Of a stretch of 64,000 nt of DNA, positions 33,701 to 46,852 are shown piece by piece. The notes beneath the pieces are model-generated. The model had not been told where the DNA came from and ran no database searches. It saw nothing but the letters and a program-made list of their open reading frames with translations. Each line of letters opens with the position of its first letter. The stretch's first letter is position 1. Location: positions 186,001 through 250,000 of the forward strand of contig JAIXMP010000035.1 of NCBI GenBank assembly GCA_025677815.1, in the 5' to 3' direction. The translations under genes were made by a program, and so were the position numbers. The stretch is from Phascolomyces articulosus. Its lineage: Eukaryota > Mucoromycota > Mucoromycetes > Mucorales > Lichtheimiaceae.

Positions 33701-36700
33701 TCACATAATATTACAAGTGGTACTTTGAGGTCGTATACTTCGTCTTGTATCTTCATGCTGTAGTCTAGTGACTGAATTGGTTTTATATAGCCGTTCGGCT
33801 GCTGCTTTATGTCCCTTGGCACTCGCTCTTCGATAATATTCTTGTGCCTTGGCGAAGTCTCTGGGAACACCTATGCCTGTCTCGTAGTACCAGCTATAAA
33901 AAAACATTGATCCAAAATGAGTTCCCATACAGACATATATATCATGCTTTCCCATTTCTCTTGACTCTTACCCTAATAGAAACATGGCTTCATCCAATCC
34001 TCGATCTGCTGCCTTTTGACACCAACTAAAAGCGGCATCCTCATTTCTTATGGTAGCAGCTAACCATCCTGATACATCCCGTGCCAGACGCTCTTCTTCT
34101 GTGAATCTATCATTCGGGCCGCGGCATCCACGGTTATATAACCGACTTAATCCTAACATGGCTTGTGGATGATTGTTTCTTCTTGCTGCCGAATCATAAT
34201 AGCCAAAACTTTTTGCCAGATGCATGGGTGCTCCATATAATCCATATTCATAAATAAACGCAATTCTGCATTCTGCATGAATATAACCCAATTGTGCAGC
34301 ATGTTCAAAGTATCGTAATGCTGCAAGTTCACCACCGTAACGATGAACTACCTCCCTATTGATCCGTTAATCATAATAAAATGGTAGTGCTTTTTTAATA
34401 TATCTACACTCTTGCATATTTTTTTTGTGTTATATTTATTAGTTTAAGTACATGATAGCTTACGTGGGGATATCAGCTTTTGGATACGTGTTAGTTAAAA
34501 TAAGACCAAACAAATAAGGTGGATCCGGACAAGCTTCATTTGCTCCCTCAGCTGCCTGAGATAATAATTCCAATCCAGTGGACATGTTTTGTCGTTGTCC
34601 AAATTCACCGTGCAAGTGGACCTTGGCCATACGCTATACAAAAAGAGAAATGTACGTTAAGTACGCATTTTTTTTTAAAAAAAAATATCCAAAGTAGATG
34701 ATTAATTATATATTTCTTAGATTACTTACATAAACAGCTTCCACCACTCCTTTAGCAGCCGCATTTTTATAATTAATAAAAGCGTTTCGAATATCACCCG
34801 ATTTTTCATACGATGCTGCAACTGCATACATGGCTTCAGGAATACCCTCATTGGCCGCAATCCTGTAAAGTTTCAGTGCCTTGGAAGTATTTTTTGAAAA
34901 ACCATAATGTCCTTTATCATACCAAGTAGCTTGTATATAGGCTGCTTCTCCCATATTTTGTTTCGCCAATAGCTTAACCCAACGAACACCCTCATCCTCC
35001 AACATTTTCTTTTTGCGGCGTTCCGATTCACTGAGACGAACAGTAGCTGCTTTTGCGGAGGAGGCTGTACCTGGTGCTGAACGAATGCTATCCAGCGAGA
35101 CACGAGACGATGAAGCTAATTCTCGAGGAGAAGAACGATACCCACCATCCATGGAAAAAGCGCGCCCCGCATCTCCACTTCCAGACGAGGAAAAGGATGC
35201 TACACTGGTGCTGCTGCTCATACCTCTTTCATTTGAAAACCGTGCCGATGATGTGGTTGGCATTTTACTATCATTACCGCCACCTCCGTACAATTCAGAA
35301 ATTTCCAAAAGATATTTTGCATAACTAAGCTGTATTGTTGGGTCACCTGTTTTTTCAGCCATACTCCGGTATATTTTAATTGCATCTGGATGATTAATCA
35401 GACTATAAGATGCTTTTGCAAATTTCGAAAATTGGGTTGTTGGTTTTTGTGGTTTCTTGTTTGCTGATATATTATTATTTTGGATAAATGACCCTCGGGC
35501 ATAGGTTGGTGTCATGGCTGCTGGTTGACGTGATATATTCGCTGGTGATAAAGGTTGATATCCCATAGGAGGCAATCCTACTCTACTGCTATTATTGATC
35601 ATGAGATTACTATTACTGCTCGATGCTATCATAGGCATGATAGATGAAGGTGACATGGGTCTTGGCCTACTATTTGTTGGTATTGGGCGGTGTGTATTGT
35701 AAGGTCTACTAAGAATATGATGTGTTGTTGTAGTAGGTGGATTCTCGATTTTGGTTGATTCAGAACGATTAACGTCTTTGCCAAGAATTGGTGATGGAAA
35801 AGGTGAACCATCTGAAGAAGAAGGCTGTCTAAATGTATCTAAGCTAGAACGAGACTTATCGCCATGGTAATAAGGAATCGATGATGGAGAAAGGGAAGGT
35901 GTTGTTGATGTGGTTGGAAAGCGACTATTACCACCAATATCATTACCATGAGTAGGTGATGATGAGGATGAGGCAGCAGACGAATTTCCTCCTGTAACAG
36001 CAGCTGTAGTGGTGCCAAGAACAATCGTTGTTTTGATGGCTGGTGGGAGAGGGGGCGTTGTTGATTCCTCTTCCACAAATTCTTCTTCCATAATTTTAGA
36101 TTGTCGATTCTTCTTTTCAGTACTATTGGATCGTTGTCCTGCAATTTTCCATCCTTGAGCATACCAATGTCCACTTGCTCTAGTTGAATTGCCAGGTTGT
36201 TGTGCTCTTGCATTTGTCGGATCAGGTGATGATAAAGAAGACGAGGCTGTAGAAGGAGGAGTGGACAATGCGTGTGTGGGAGGGGGTGGCGGTGGTGAAG
36301 ATGGAGGAATAAAAACAGGGGCATCATGGCTGCTTTCACCCCGGGAATTATCACTATTGCTGCTGCTTGACACATCGTTACCTAATACAGTAGGCGTCTT
36401 GTATTCCTCTTCTTCTTGTTGTTGATGATCATCCTGGTGTGTTTGATAATGAATTACTTCATGATCCTCGTCATCATCGTCATCGTCATCGTCGCTATCG
36501 TTATGTTTGCTTTTATTTGAAGTTATAGAATTATTACTGCTATCAGTGCTCAGCGAATCGTCGGGATTCATTACCCGAAAAGTCATCCGATTCGGACTAA
36601 GCTTGTCAATGGATGACTCGGAAGAAGATACCGTATCTTTTCTAACAAAGCTATGGGTGGCGGTCTCTTGTTCTAACTCGTCGTCATTGCTGTCTTGCGA

Positions 36701-36865
36701 TTTCCGTGACGTTGTCATGGTTGAAAAATAGCCGAACGATGAATTTCGTCCCACTTTACGAGATCGCTTTTGGTCATTGTTATTAGACCATGCTCGGGAC
36801 GAAGGAAATAGAAATGACAAAGCTTTTCGAGGTTTGCTGACGTTTCGTTCAGGCACGTCCACCAT
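33701..36865 (-). CDS. SKT5: CHS4/SKT5-type chitin synthase regulator (Sel1 repeats, CaaX end)
   Basis: Likely activator and anchor of a chitin synthase at sites of growth. Four exons give about 960 residues. Exon 1 (36865–~34728) encodes a long disordered Ser/Pro-rich region with an Asp run (DDDDDDDDED) and Pro runs. The conserved block then begins with AKASYSLINHPDAIKIYRSM. Sel1 repeats follow: GEAAYIQATWYDKGHYG, KALKLYRIAANEG, RMAKVHLHGEFGQRQNM, LRYFEHAAQLGYIHAECR, IAFIYEYGLYGAPMHLAKS, RDEDA-type SWCQKAADRGLDEAM and WYYETGIGVPRDFAKAQEYY. The protein ends CNIM and TGA, a CaaX farnesylation signal, matching the prenylated C-terminus known for yeast Chs4. Family assignment is strong. Which chitin synthase it serves cannot be read from the sequence. 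Confidence 0.92.
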
Positions 36866-37266
36866 TCCAATTTATTTATTTGGCAATGAGAAAAAAGAAA
36901 AAAAAAAGAAAAACACAAAAAGGAGAAGAAAAAGAAAAAAAAACTTTTACAAACAGGAAGGAGGTATAAAGAGGAGAGTGAGTGAGAGGAGAAGGAGAGA
37001 ATAATATTCGTGAGGAAAAGAAATATAATAATACTACGCACTGAGTAGATAGGACAGTGCGTCTGCTTTGGTTACCCAAGAACTAAAACTGGCAAATACC
37101 GCTTTGTACAGCAGGAAAAGGACCCGTTTATTATTTTATATAATCCACATGACATTTTTAAGCTTTGTTAAATGTTTGTTTATTATGTAAAATTCACACA
37201 AACAATTTATTTCCTTTCTTCCTTTATCATCATTATCGTCATTCTTCATCATTATTATCATCCAAC
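36866..37266. other. Spacer between tandem minus-strand genes
   Basis: A purine-rich stretch (36890–37020) lies directly upstream of the SKT5 start, the kind of polypyrimidine 5' flank (on minus) seen before other genes here. No gene is seen. Confidence 0.4.
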
Positions 37267-39202
37267 TTATCCATTGTTTAATAACTTGCCAACCACTTTA
37301 TCTGTTTTACATCCCATGACAATATCTTGTTCTGAAACGTTAAGTGACATACGCATTGCTAAATCCATACGACCTCCTTCAATTACCAAAGCTCGTGCTT
37401 GCCCCAATGATTCACAGACACGCATTAAATCACTTGTGGTAGGTGGTTGAACATGGTGCCAACGACATGCCTGCATATGGTATTCCGCTGCATCACCGAA
37501 TTCAACATCACCTAAACCGGATCGACGAATACATTGCATGACCGAGACAAGGAATAGTTTTTGATGTAAAGCACAGGTTTGAAGAAATGAGACGGTTGGT
37601 GATGCCAACATTTCCTTAATTGTGTCATTGATAATACCAATCGTTACGTGTGTATTTTTCCCACCACTTCCTAATTGTAACTGCCTCACTTCAACAATTT
37701 CTACTGCTCGTCGACAAATATCCAATGCTCTTCTTGCATCACCACTGACAGCACTCACTTTACGTGCAGCAAATTCAACAGCTTCCGTTTCAAATGCATC
37801 AATTCCTTCCAAACGGGATTCAACGATTTGATATAATTGTTGATAAGTATACGGCTGAAAGTTGATACGTGTTAAACCTAAGATTATTAATTAATTTAAA
37901 CCTTATGAATATTCTGTTTATTGTTCCCAATTATTTTCTTTTTTGTATTGTGATACAAGATCATTCCTTCTTTTTCTTTTTTCTAATCCGACTTTGATGA
38001 AACCATGATCATCAAACCATACACCTACCCATACGACTCGAAATTTTATTCGTCAGCATTCTTTCTGGAAGATCCATGGTATTGGCAATAGCAACCACAA
38101 TCAATTTTGAATTCGGTCGATTGGGCCATTCGAAAAAATTATACATGACCGTTTGTTTCTTGGTCACCAATAAATCCAGTTCATCCATAAGCACCACACT
38201 AAAAATAATTTTATCCCATGTGTTTTTTTAATGCCCATAACAGAGTCGATATCAACATCTTAATTCAATTCAATACTAACGTTGTTTTTTGTCGATTATC
38301 TGGTGCTGAAAATCGTGCTTCCAATAAATCTAGGGCATGTGCTGATGTTACTCTTCTTGGTGCAGCCCCACTATTCCGTGAATCTGATTTGTTCAAACAT
38401 TCCCATAAAATACTGTATGCTTGGTTTGGATCTGTTACTTTCATGCCATTGATTTCGACAAAGTCAAACTCAGGTAATTCCTATACTCAAAAAAAAAAAA
38501 AGGTTCATAAGATAATTATCCCTCATAATAGCCATTATTTTTGCTAACCTTTTGTTCGGCTCTGTATTGTAAATGTCGCATCACTTCAAGGACCGTTGCT
38601 GTTTTACCAGTACCAGGTACACCAGAAATATATACACATGTGCCTGTTCCTGCTTCCACAGCACTTTCTAAAAATCCCATGATATCCGAAAATTCAACTT
38701 CACGACACGGTAAAGAATCAGGTACAGTTGAGACATGTAACCGTTCGCGTGCTAATTCATATGCTGTTGCTGGTTCAGATCGTTCTTGTTCACGTCGTCG
38801 TAAAGGGGTGATTGTTGTAATGGCATTCACTCTATTTTTATTATTATTCATATACTGAATTAGAAGAAAGGGCTCTCTTTTTTTTTCGAGTCCTATTCTT
38901 TCTTACCGTTGAACCGATCGTGGTGCGATCTTGGGTTTACTCTTTCTCTTTGAAGGTGACGCAACTTTGGTATTGGTTTTTCGTTTTCGACTAGAAGGTG
39001 ATTTTAGTATGTCGATCATGCGCGAATTTGATTTTTTGCTCTTTCTACTAGTTTCAGATTGTTCTTCTTCACTATCGTCTGAATCGAAATCACTTGAATT
39101 GCCATTGTCACTGCTGCTATCATCGCTTTCCTTATATTTAACCGCTTTTTCTTGATTTTTTTTTTGCCGTGTTGATCGTCTTTGTGGTCGTCCTTCTACC
39201 AT
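37267..39202 (-). CDS. ORC1: Origin recognition complex subunit 1 (compact, no BAH domain)
   Basis: AAA+ ATPase that marks replication origins and loads MCM with CDC6. About 525 residues from six exons. The N-terminus is basic and acidic, with no fold ([22 protein letters not shown]). The ATPase core is clear: [19 protein letters not shown], Walker [35 protein letters not shown], Walker [16 protein letters not shown], sensor region [16 protein letters not shown] and [38 protein letters not shown] is the sensor-2 helix. The winged-helix part follows. The N-terminal BAH domain of many Orc1 proteins is absent: only ~100 disordered residues precede the core. That matches short forms in some fungi and protists, or an upstream exon may be missed. 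Confidence 0.93.
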
Positions 39203-40109
39203 TTTTTAAAATAAGAATGAGGTGGAAAAAAGAAAAAAAAGTAATTGAGCCGGAGTTGCCCTAGGGTAAGTTTTCGAAGTTTGTCATTTGGTACTTCTCT
39301 TATTTGTTCGCAATATAATAGGATACATTGCATTGTTTACTAGGGAGCAATATCAAAGGCTTGAGGTTTTAAAGCCTATTTTGAAGTTAGAAATAATATG
39401 ATATTACCGATATGAAAATGAAGCTACTAGTATATATATCTACAAATATAGGATGTTACCAGAGGGGTTCCTCTTCTCGTTGTATTTGATATATCTAGTC
39501 TATTAGTTGAAGCGCTATACTAGAGTCATATACTACTCAATGCCTTTTACTTAACATTATGAAATGGGTACTGGGCCATACCATTATTCTTATTCAATTC
39601 AACCTTTCGCACTATACATAAATGTATACAGCGTTTAAGGACATAACCCATAGGATGAATGGGTATATGATGTAGCATGTAATGAGGACATGGTACCAGA
39701 TAATAATAAATACTATTATCTTCTGATTACTATTTAATTATATCATTATATTTCATGCTTGCACAGAAGTATACCACTAAAGCCTCAATTTCATTGTATA
39801 TAAAATTCTTCTTCTTTGTCGTATATACGGTAATTTTATTCCAAAAAATGATATAGATATTTATAAAAAGAACTATGTTGTTGTGTGATAATATTAGATC
39901 TCAAGCATCCATACTGGCTTTATTATATTCTAGGTGTAGTAGAGAGATGAAGAGGTAACACGAGAAGCCTTGCAAAATTGAGAAATCCGCACAAGTTTTG
40001 ACAGGTGAGTGCGCGAGTGGCTTCATTCCCAGCCAAAGCTGAATTGAACTCCTTCACTTTTACGGTATTGCGTTTCGTTCCTTTTTTCTTCATCAATCTA
40101 TACACAACC
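39203..40109. other. Divergent promoter region between ORC1 and CCT7
   Basis: Shared 0.9-kb upstream region. Mostly AT-rich with no reading frame of note. Both flanking genes read away from it. Confidence 0.45.
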
Positions 40110-42618
40110 ATGTCACGAGCTCCCATGATGGTAATTAAACTTGATTTCTCTTTATTTAAATTCAATATACTTTTCTTGTCTATTATTCAGATGGATGTTT
40201 ATGCAAATCAATCAACATGATGGGCTATTGCCGAGATTGAACCGTAAGAAACACTCAGGTGACAGTTTTCAAGTGCAGTAAAAAAAATAATAATGGCCAT
40301 CTACTTTACACAAACAAACACATGGCGTCAGTAATGGAGCTCCATACATTAAAAAACAAATTCATCTTATTCATCCATGGGAACGATCTATATAACCATT
40401 TAGTTTTTGATTTGCATACCCATCAATAGACAATCTAAATCTTTTGATGAGAAAGGATTGGACGCGTGTCCCGAAGCGTGTTTTTAATGGAAGTACACAG
40501 ATCGGCTCATCATTTTTTTCATGGATCTATTTTTTTTATATAGCAACCTCAAATCATCCTTCTCAAGGAAGGTACTGATTCCTCACAAGGCAAGGGTCAG
40601 TTATTGTCCAATATTAATGCATGTGGTGCCGTTGTGGATACTGTCAAAACTACTTTAGGCCCAAGAGGCATGGATAAGCTTATGGTTGATGAACGAGGTA
40701 AGCATATACAATTCAGTTGATATACTGGTCAAGGTGTTTATATATATGTGTATAATATATTTATTTTTTTCACCATGATGATATATTATTTTAGGAGAAG
40801 TAACTATCTCAAACGACGGTGCTACTATTATGAAATTGCTGGATATTGTTCATCCTGCTGCAAAGACACTTGTTGATATTGCTCGATCCCAAGATGCTGA
40901 GGTAAACAAAAAAATAATAATAAGAAAGTGGATTAGTGGTATAGGATTGATTGTATATTTTGAAGGGAATTTGGATTTTAAATATTTGAAAAAAAAAATT
41001 AGGTGGGTGATGGTACAACCAGTGTCGTTTTGCTTGCTGGTGAACTTTTAAAGGAAGTCAAGGGTTATATTGAGGATGGTGTCAGCCCCCATGTTATCAT
41101 CAAAGGATACCGTAATGCCGCTCGATTAGCTATTAACAAAGTCAAGGAGTTGGCTGTCAAGATCAATAAAGATAATGAAGAGTAAGTAGGAAACTAACAA
41201 TCACGAAAAGGAATATTGAAAGAAACGAATTGATTGAAGGGATTGATAAGGAGGGATAGATGGTGGTATTAATATTTGTGAATTTATAGAGAATTCCGTG
41301 ATTTATTGTCCAAATGTGCGGCTACTGCCATGTCATCCAAGCTCATCTACTCACAAAAGGACTTTTTTACCAAAATGGTCGTCGATGCTGTCCTTCAGCT
41401 TGATCAAGATACTTTGAATGAAAAGCTGATTGGCGTTAAGCGAGTACCTGGCGGTGCTATGCAAGATTCCATGTTGATCAACGGTGTTGCTTTCAAAAAG
41501 ACTTTCTCCTATGCCGGTTTCGAACAACAACCCAAGTCATTCAAGAACCCCAAGATTTTGTGTTTGAACGTCGAACTTGAACTCAAGGCTGAAAAGGACA
41601 ATGCCGAAGTCCGTGTTGAAGAAGTTTCCGAATATCAAGCCATCGTCGATGCCGAATGGCAAATCATTTTCCAAAAGTTGGAAGCTATTGTTGCCAGTGG
41701 TGCCAAGGTTGTCTTGTCCAAGTTACCTATTGGTGACCTTGCAACCCAATATTTTGCTGATCGTGACATTTTCTGTGCCGGTCGTGTTGCTAAGGATGAT
41801 ATGGATCGTGTGATCCAAGCTGTCGGTGGTGCTGTTCAATCTACTTGCTCTGACTTGAAGCCCGAACATTTAGGTGTATGTGAATCATTTGAAGAAAAGC
41901 AAGTGGGTGGTGAACGTTTCAATATCTTTGAAGGATGTACACAAGCCAAGACATGTACACTTATTTTGCGTGGTGGTGCTGAACAATTTATTGCTGAAGT
42001 CGAACGTTCTTTACATGACGCTATCATGATTGTGCGACGTGCTATCAAGAACAACTTGGTTGTTGCTGGTGGTGGTGCAACTGAGATGGAGTTGTCCAAA
42101 TATCTCCGCGTACACTCCCGTACAATTGAAGGCAAACAACAATTGATCATCGGTGCATTTGCTAAGGCACTTGAAGTGATTCCACGCCAGTTGTGTGATA
42201 ATGCTGGTTTTGATGCTACAGATATCCTTAATCAACTTCGTATGAAGCATGCTCAGGGTAAACTATCGCTTACATAAAAAAATCTAAGTTTATGATGGAT
42301 TTTTTTTTATCATTTTATTTTTGATGTTGAGAGGAAGATTATTATCATTATTATATATTGACAAATTTATCTATTAAAATAGGTGCTACATGGTATGGTG
42401 TTGATATCAACAACGAAACAATTGCTGATAACTACGAAGCATTCGTATGGGAACCTGCATTAGTCAAGACAAATGCTATTGCAGCAGCAACAGAAGCTGC
42501 TTGTCTGATTTTATCTGTGGATGAAACAATTAAGAATGCACAAAGTGAAAAGCCCCAAGCTGGTATGCCTCGTGGTGGAGGTGGAATGGGTCGTGGCCGG
42601 GGTATGCCCAGACGTTAA
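40110..42618 (+). CDS. CCT7: T-complex chaperonin CCT, eta subunit
   Basis: Subunit of the cytosolic TRiC/CCT chaperonin that folds actin, tubulin and WD40 proteins. Exon 1 is only seven codons (40110–40130, MSRAPMM). A 413-nt intron follows, then exon 2 from 40544 ([20 protein letters not shown]). Group II chaperonin motifs are in order: [68 protein letters not shown] and [29 protein letters not shown] with [20 protein letters not shown] identifies the eta subunit. The C-terminus is Gly/Met/Arg-rich ([14 protein letters not shown]). About 555 residues, the family norm. The last intron (about 42257–42380) splits the HAQG codon. The large exon 41292–42256 has strongly biased codon use. Confidence 0.96.
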
Positions 42619-42832
42619 GTTTTTATTATTATTACTACAATAACTTCTTGCACCTTATACAAAAAGTATATATAAAACAACAAACAAAACCACAAATAAA
42701 AATTTGCATATTCTTCTTTTTTCCTGCGGTATCCTAATAATTATCAAAATGTTGAAGTGGAAGCAACACGCCTTCTTTTTAAAATCCAATACACTATATT
42801 CCTTTCAAAAATAAATATTGACCTCATCCATA

Positions 42833-44932
42833 ATGGATTCGGAGGAGTCATTTCTCCATGGGTTACCCACTTTTACTCCCGCATGTTTACGTCTGAGTAA
42901 CGTCCTCATGGAACGTATCATTCGGTTACTCCCAACACAAGCCGATCGTTACGAGACATGCATGATCCATCCTGTGTGGACGACAGCTGCCATGAATATT
43001 CTTTGGGAATGGCCGCGTTTTCCAAACGAGAACGCGATTCGCGCGTTTTTAAACACAATTCGCAAACACAAGCGATTAGCATTGGCGGTTCGACATTTGA
43101 ATCTATGCTCGAACAATGCACCAGTCAGCCAACATCAAAATAACAGTAACAACGACAACGACAGCAACGAAAATAATGCGTTTCAACTATCAACACGGTT
43201 GGTTCTTGATCAGCATGAAGCATATCAAGACAGTCCGCTTGCATCTCCCCTAGTGATCATGACTGTTTTACAACAATGTGAGCGGATAGATACATTGTCC
43301 ATTTATGGATGGCAACTTGAAGCGACCCATTTGCGCTTAATCGCCACGTACCTTTCACAGCTGCATTCCCTTCGTATCATTGGATCACCATCGGCGACAG
43401 CTGGTAACAGTAGTGGTAGTGGCAACATCAAAGGAATAGTTTTACCTCCGCTTGCAGCTTCCACTTTAAGTAAACTACATCTCTATGCAGATTATACCAT
43501 GTTACCATCAAGATATATGGAACTGGAATCATTACGAGTGTCTTTATCACACCCGGATAGTTTGGATAAACTTTGTCGTGGTCATCAACATCCATTACCA
43601 AAAGTTCGTGAATTGATGATGGCAGATACTGGTATACTCCTTCCTGGTGACATTGACTCGATTTTCAACATGTTTCCACAACTCGAAAAACTCGCTATGG
43701 AAGATGTCAAACATCCGATTGCATCGTCATGTATTGTCCAGTCAGAATCACTTAAACATCTTATTATTCGTGCAGTAACAGATAATAATGCCCATGATGA
43801 CGATAAACAAAAGCAACAACAACAGCAATTAGTACAACCGGAAAATAGCAAAAATAATGAGAAAGAGGATGACGATGATTCAACATACCCACAAAGTGTT
43901 TTACATAGTATCTTTATTGAAAATTGTCGTATTCAGGATTCCCATTTTCAGCGATACACATTTAATGTGGATCGGTTGACACAGATCAGGTTACACAACT
44001 GTCCATCATTGACTGACGATTGCTTCATAAGATTATGCCATGACGAAATGATACCACTGGAAGAATTAGAAATTGTTGGCTGTATCCATATCGGTAATCC
44101 AACAGTACGCGCATTAACCCAATCACCAATTATTTGTACATTACGAACATTTGAAATGCGATACAGTGGTCATTTACGCCCAGAAGATGCCTTTGAATTC
44201 ATTAACGCAGCTTCAGCATATCAACTTAGTCGCGTAATAATTACAGGATACCCAAATATAAGCAACTCATTTCTAGGACGATACTCAGTTGAAAAAGGTC
44301 TTGTCCTGGATCAAGCAAAAATACAATCACTCATACAACATGCGAAAACACCCAAAGACAGAACATTGACAAGTGATCAAGTCGTAAAGCTTGCAAAAGC
44401 TCTTGATGTGGATGTTCGTTACTTGGAAATACTCATGGATCAGATTCAGGTAATATTTTTATCCGTTTTTTTATCTTGCCATACCGAAAAAAAAGCGTTA
44501 AATTTATGCAGAGGTTGGTTATTTGTCTAACTACGAGAAGCCTTTGAATGTAGTTTGAAGAAGATGAAAAGGATGAATCTAATCATTTTATTACCATAGC
44601 AACATCTGGTCAAAATCATGACAACGATGGTAAATTTTATAATAATAATTATAATAATGGATTGATGAAGGCAAACAGTAAGTAGTTAATACCCTTTTTA
44701 AACATTTAGTGTCTAATTTTCATATATATCCATACGCATTTACTGATATATAAAAAATCTATATTTCTGACAAAAAACTTTGATATTATAGAAAGATTAT
44801 CATATACCCAGCAGAACAACCCCAGCCAACAAGAATATAATCGAGAAAAATTGTATACAAAAGAGCATGATCATATTATAGGATCAGAGGTAATCCAAGA
44901 AAACAATGGTTACGACGAGGATGGCGATGACA

Positions 44933-44964
<32 letters not shown>

Positions 44965-46338
44965 GATAATGACCACAGCAAAAAAAATAAGCACCTTCAA
45001 AATGGATACCCGGAACAGAAAGTCTATTCAGATTTTTCTGATGATATACATGAAAAGAAACAACATTTCAATGGGCAACAACAACAACAACAACAACAAC
45101 AGCAGCAGCAGCAGCAGCAGCAGTATCAACAGCAGTATCAACATCAACAACAGCAACATCATCAAGAGCAACAACAGTATCAACAGCAGCAACAACAGTT
45201 GAAATTACAAGAAGAATATCAACACGAAGAAAAACAATATCAACAATACTACCGAGAGAATGAGAGTGGAGAAGAGGAAAAATCCGTCTGGATCAACGAT
45301 GTACGAAATACAATCTATAACAGACAATCAACCAGCCCCTCTGTCGATCATCATCCAGTGGAACAACCACAGAACGGATATTATAGCAATACAAGTAGTA
45401 TTAGCGGCAGTGGTAGTGGTGCAACTGCTGATCTTGGTGGGTGGGGCATGACGAGCGATCTATCATGGTTACAAAAAAGCACCGACGCTCATGGAACAGG
45501 AGATACAAGCAGCTCCAGCTCATCACAGAAATCATCCGCTCACCATTCTTATGAGCATGCATGGAAACAAATAGCACATGAATCACCTATTGTCACGGCA
45601 CAACAGAGTAACAATAACAGACATTCCACTACTACTAGTTCTGCAGATGGATGGGGAACTCCAAAAGCTAATATTGCTTGGACAGATGAGCGTCTGGCCT
45701 ATGCACACGATGTATTAGAAGAACAAAAACGAACTACTTTTTGGAATCGATTGGAAAATGGCGAGTGGACCGAATTGTCAGTTCAAAAAAACACGTCTGC
45801 TCTTGCTCCGGGTGGTGGTACTGCACCAGGTACTAATACTCCTCAGCATCCTCCATTGTTGAAAAGCAGGAGCGTTCATATACCACCTCCCATGAACAAA
45901 TTGCCAAGAAAAAAATCATATGGAACGGATACTTTGCGTCGATCAGCTCCAATAACTACACCAGCAAGTCGATTTACCCGATCTGGGTCAGGTGGTCCAC
46001 CCCCAGCACTCGCTTCATCTGGGACGTCAGCTCCATTATCATCATCACTTGCATCACGTCAAAGAAATAACGGAAATGCAGAAAAATGGGCTGCCTTTTC
46101 AGCAAGTCAAGTGCAACAGTTGGAAGCAAAGAAGAGAAGACCTGTGTCATCGGTAGAAGTTGAACAATTAGAAGTCCCTGACTTGATTAACTTGGACACA
46201 AAAGACGATGACCCGATGATGCAGCCGACCCCAACAATATCATCACTTATGTTCAATCCGCCATCTCCATCACCAATCTCCTCAAACAATGTAGATCCGC
46301 GAGGTACCAAGTCGACTTCATTGCTGGTTGATCTATAA
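42833..46338 (+). CDS. F-box-like/LRR protein with long disordered polyQ tail
   Basis: Three exons, 42833–44449, 44554–44677 and 44792–46338, join in frame, giving about 1,095 residues. The ATG at 42833 is used; nothing supports an earlier start. The first ~60 residues read as an F-box-like helix set, LSNVLMERIIRLLPTQADRY and MIHPVWTTAAMNILWEW. Degenerate leucine-rich repeats follow (CERIDTLSIYGWQLEATHLR, LTQIRLHNCPSLTDDCFIRL, LEELEIVGCIHIGNPTVRAL), ending in a helical segment near LTSDQVVKLAKALDVDVRYL. The tail has an Asp-rich stretch, 16 Gln in a row (45076–45123: 8 CAA then 8 CAG), and two GWG motifs in Ser/Gly context. It ends in polar, Pro-rich sequence. By analogy this is a substrate adaptor of an SCF ubiquitin ligase; the target is unknown. 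Confidence 0.82.
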
Positions 46339-46852
46339 CAAGGTACCCTAATCATATCCCCAATTCATTTTCTATCAACCCATCCAATCACTTGGTACAT
46401 GTTATTTTATTTCCCATAAAAAATATCTATTGTTTTTTAGCATACTTCTGACCATCAATGGGATACCCCTTTCATATAGATCCTATATCCATAGTACCTT
46501 TCTCACTTCGATCTGATTGTTTCTGGATTGATATGAATGAGGATACATTTTCTGACAATGCACTAGCATATTTTTTGTTATGTTATAACAATAAAAAAGG
46601 TTCATATTTATGATAGTGCACTGTAATAACAACATTAATAGTTTTTTTTTTCATGTATAAAAAACAACATGTATATAACATGTATATATATATAAAATAA
46701 ATAGTACTCGTTTATTGGAGGAAATGGATGGATACTAATATAAAGTTCATAAAGGTTCTGAGAGGGGAAATAAAAAAGGATAGATATAATTTTCTCGTTT
46801 ATAAAAAAAACATAAGTATATTATAGCGGCTGGATGGTGTTTGTTTTTACAA
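46339..46852. other. Convergent 3' flanks
   Basis: Spacer between the 3' ends of the F-box gene (plus) and the PPPDE-thioredoxin-PUL gene (minus). AT-rich, no gene seen. Confidence 0.5.

Noticed and set aside
42818..42832. TTG start five codons before the F-box gene ATG
   Set aside because: The frame before 42833 begins with TTG, and a normal ATG follows at once. ATG at 42833 is used.
44906..45202. Met- and Asn/Ser-rich plus frame in the F-box gene's tail
   Set aside because: Shadow frame of the Asp-rich and polyQ coding repeats.
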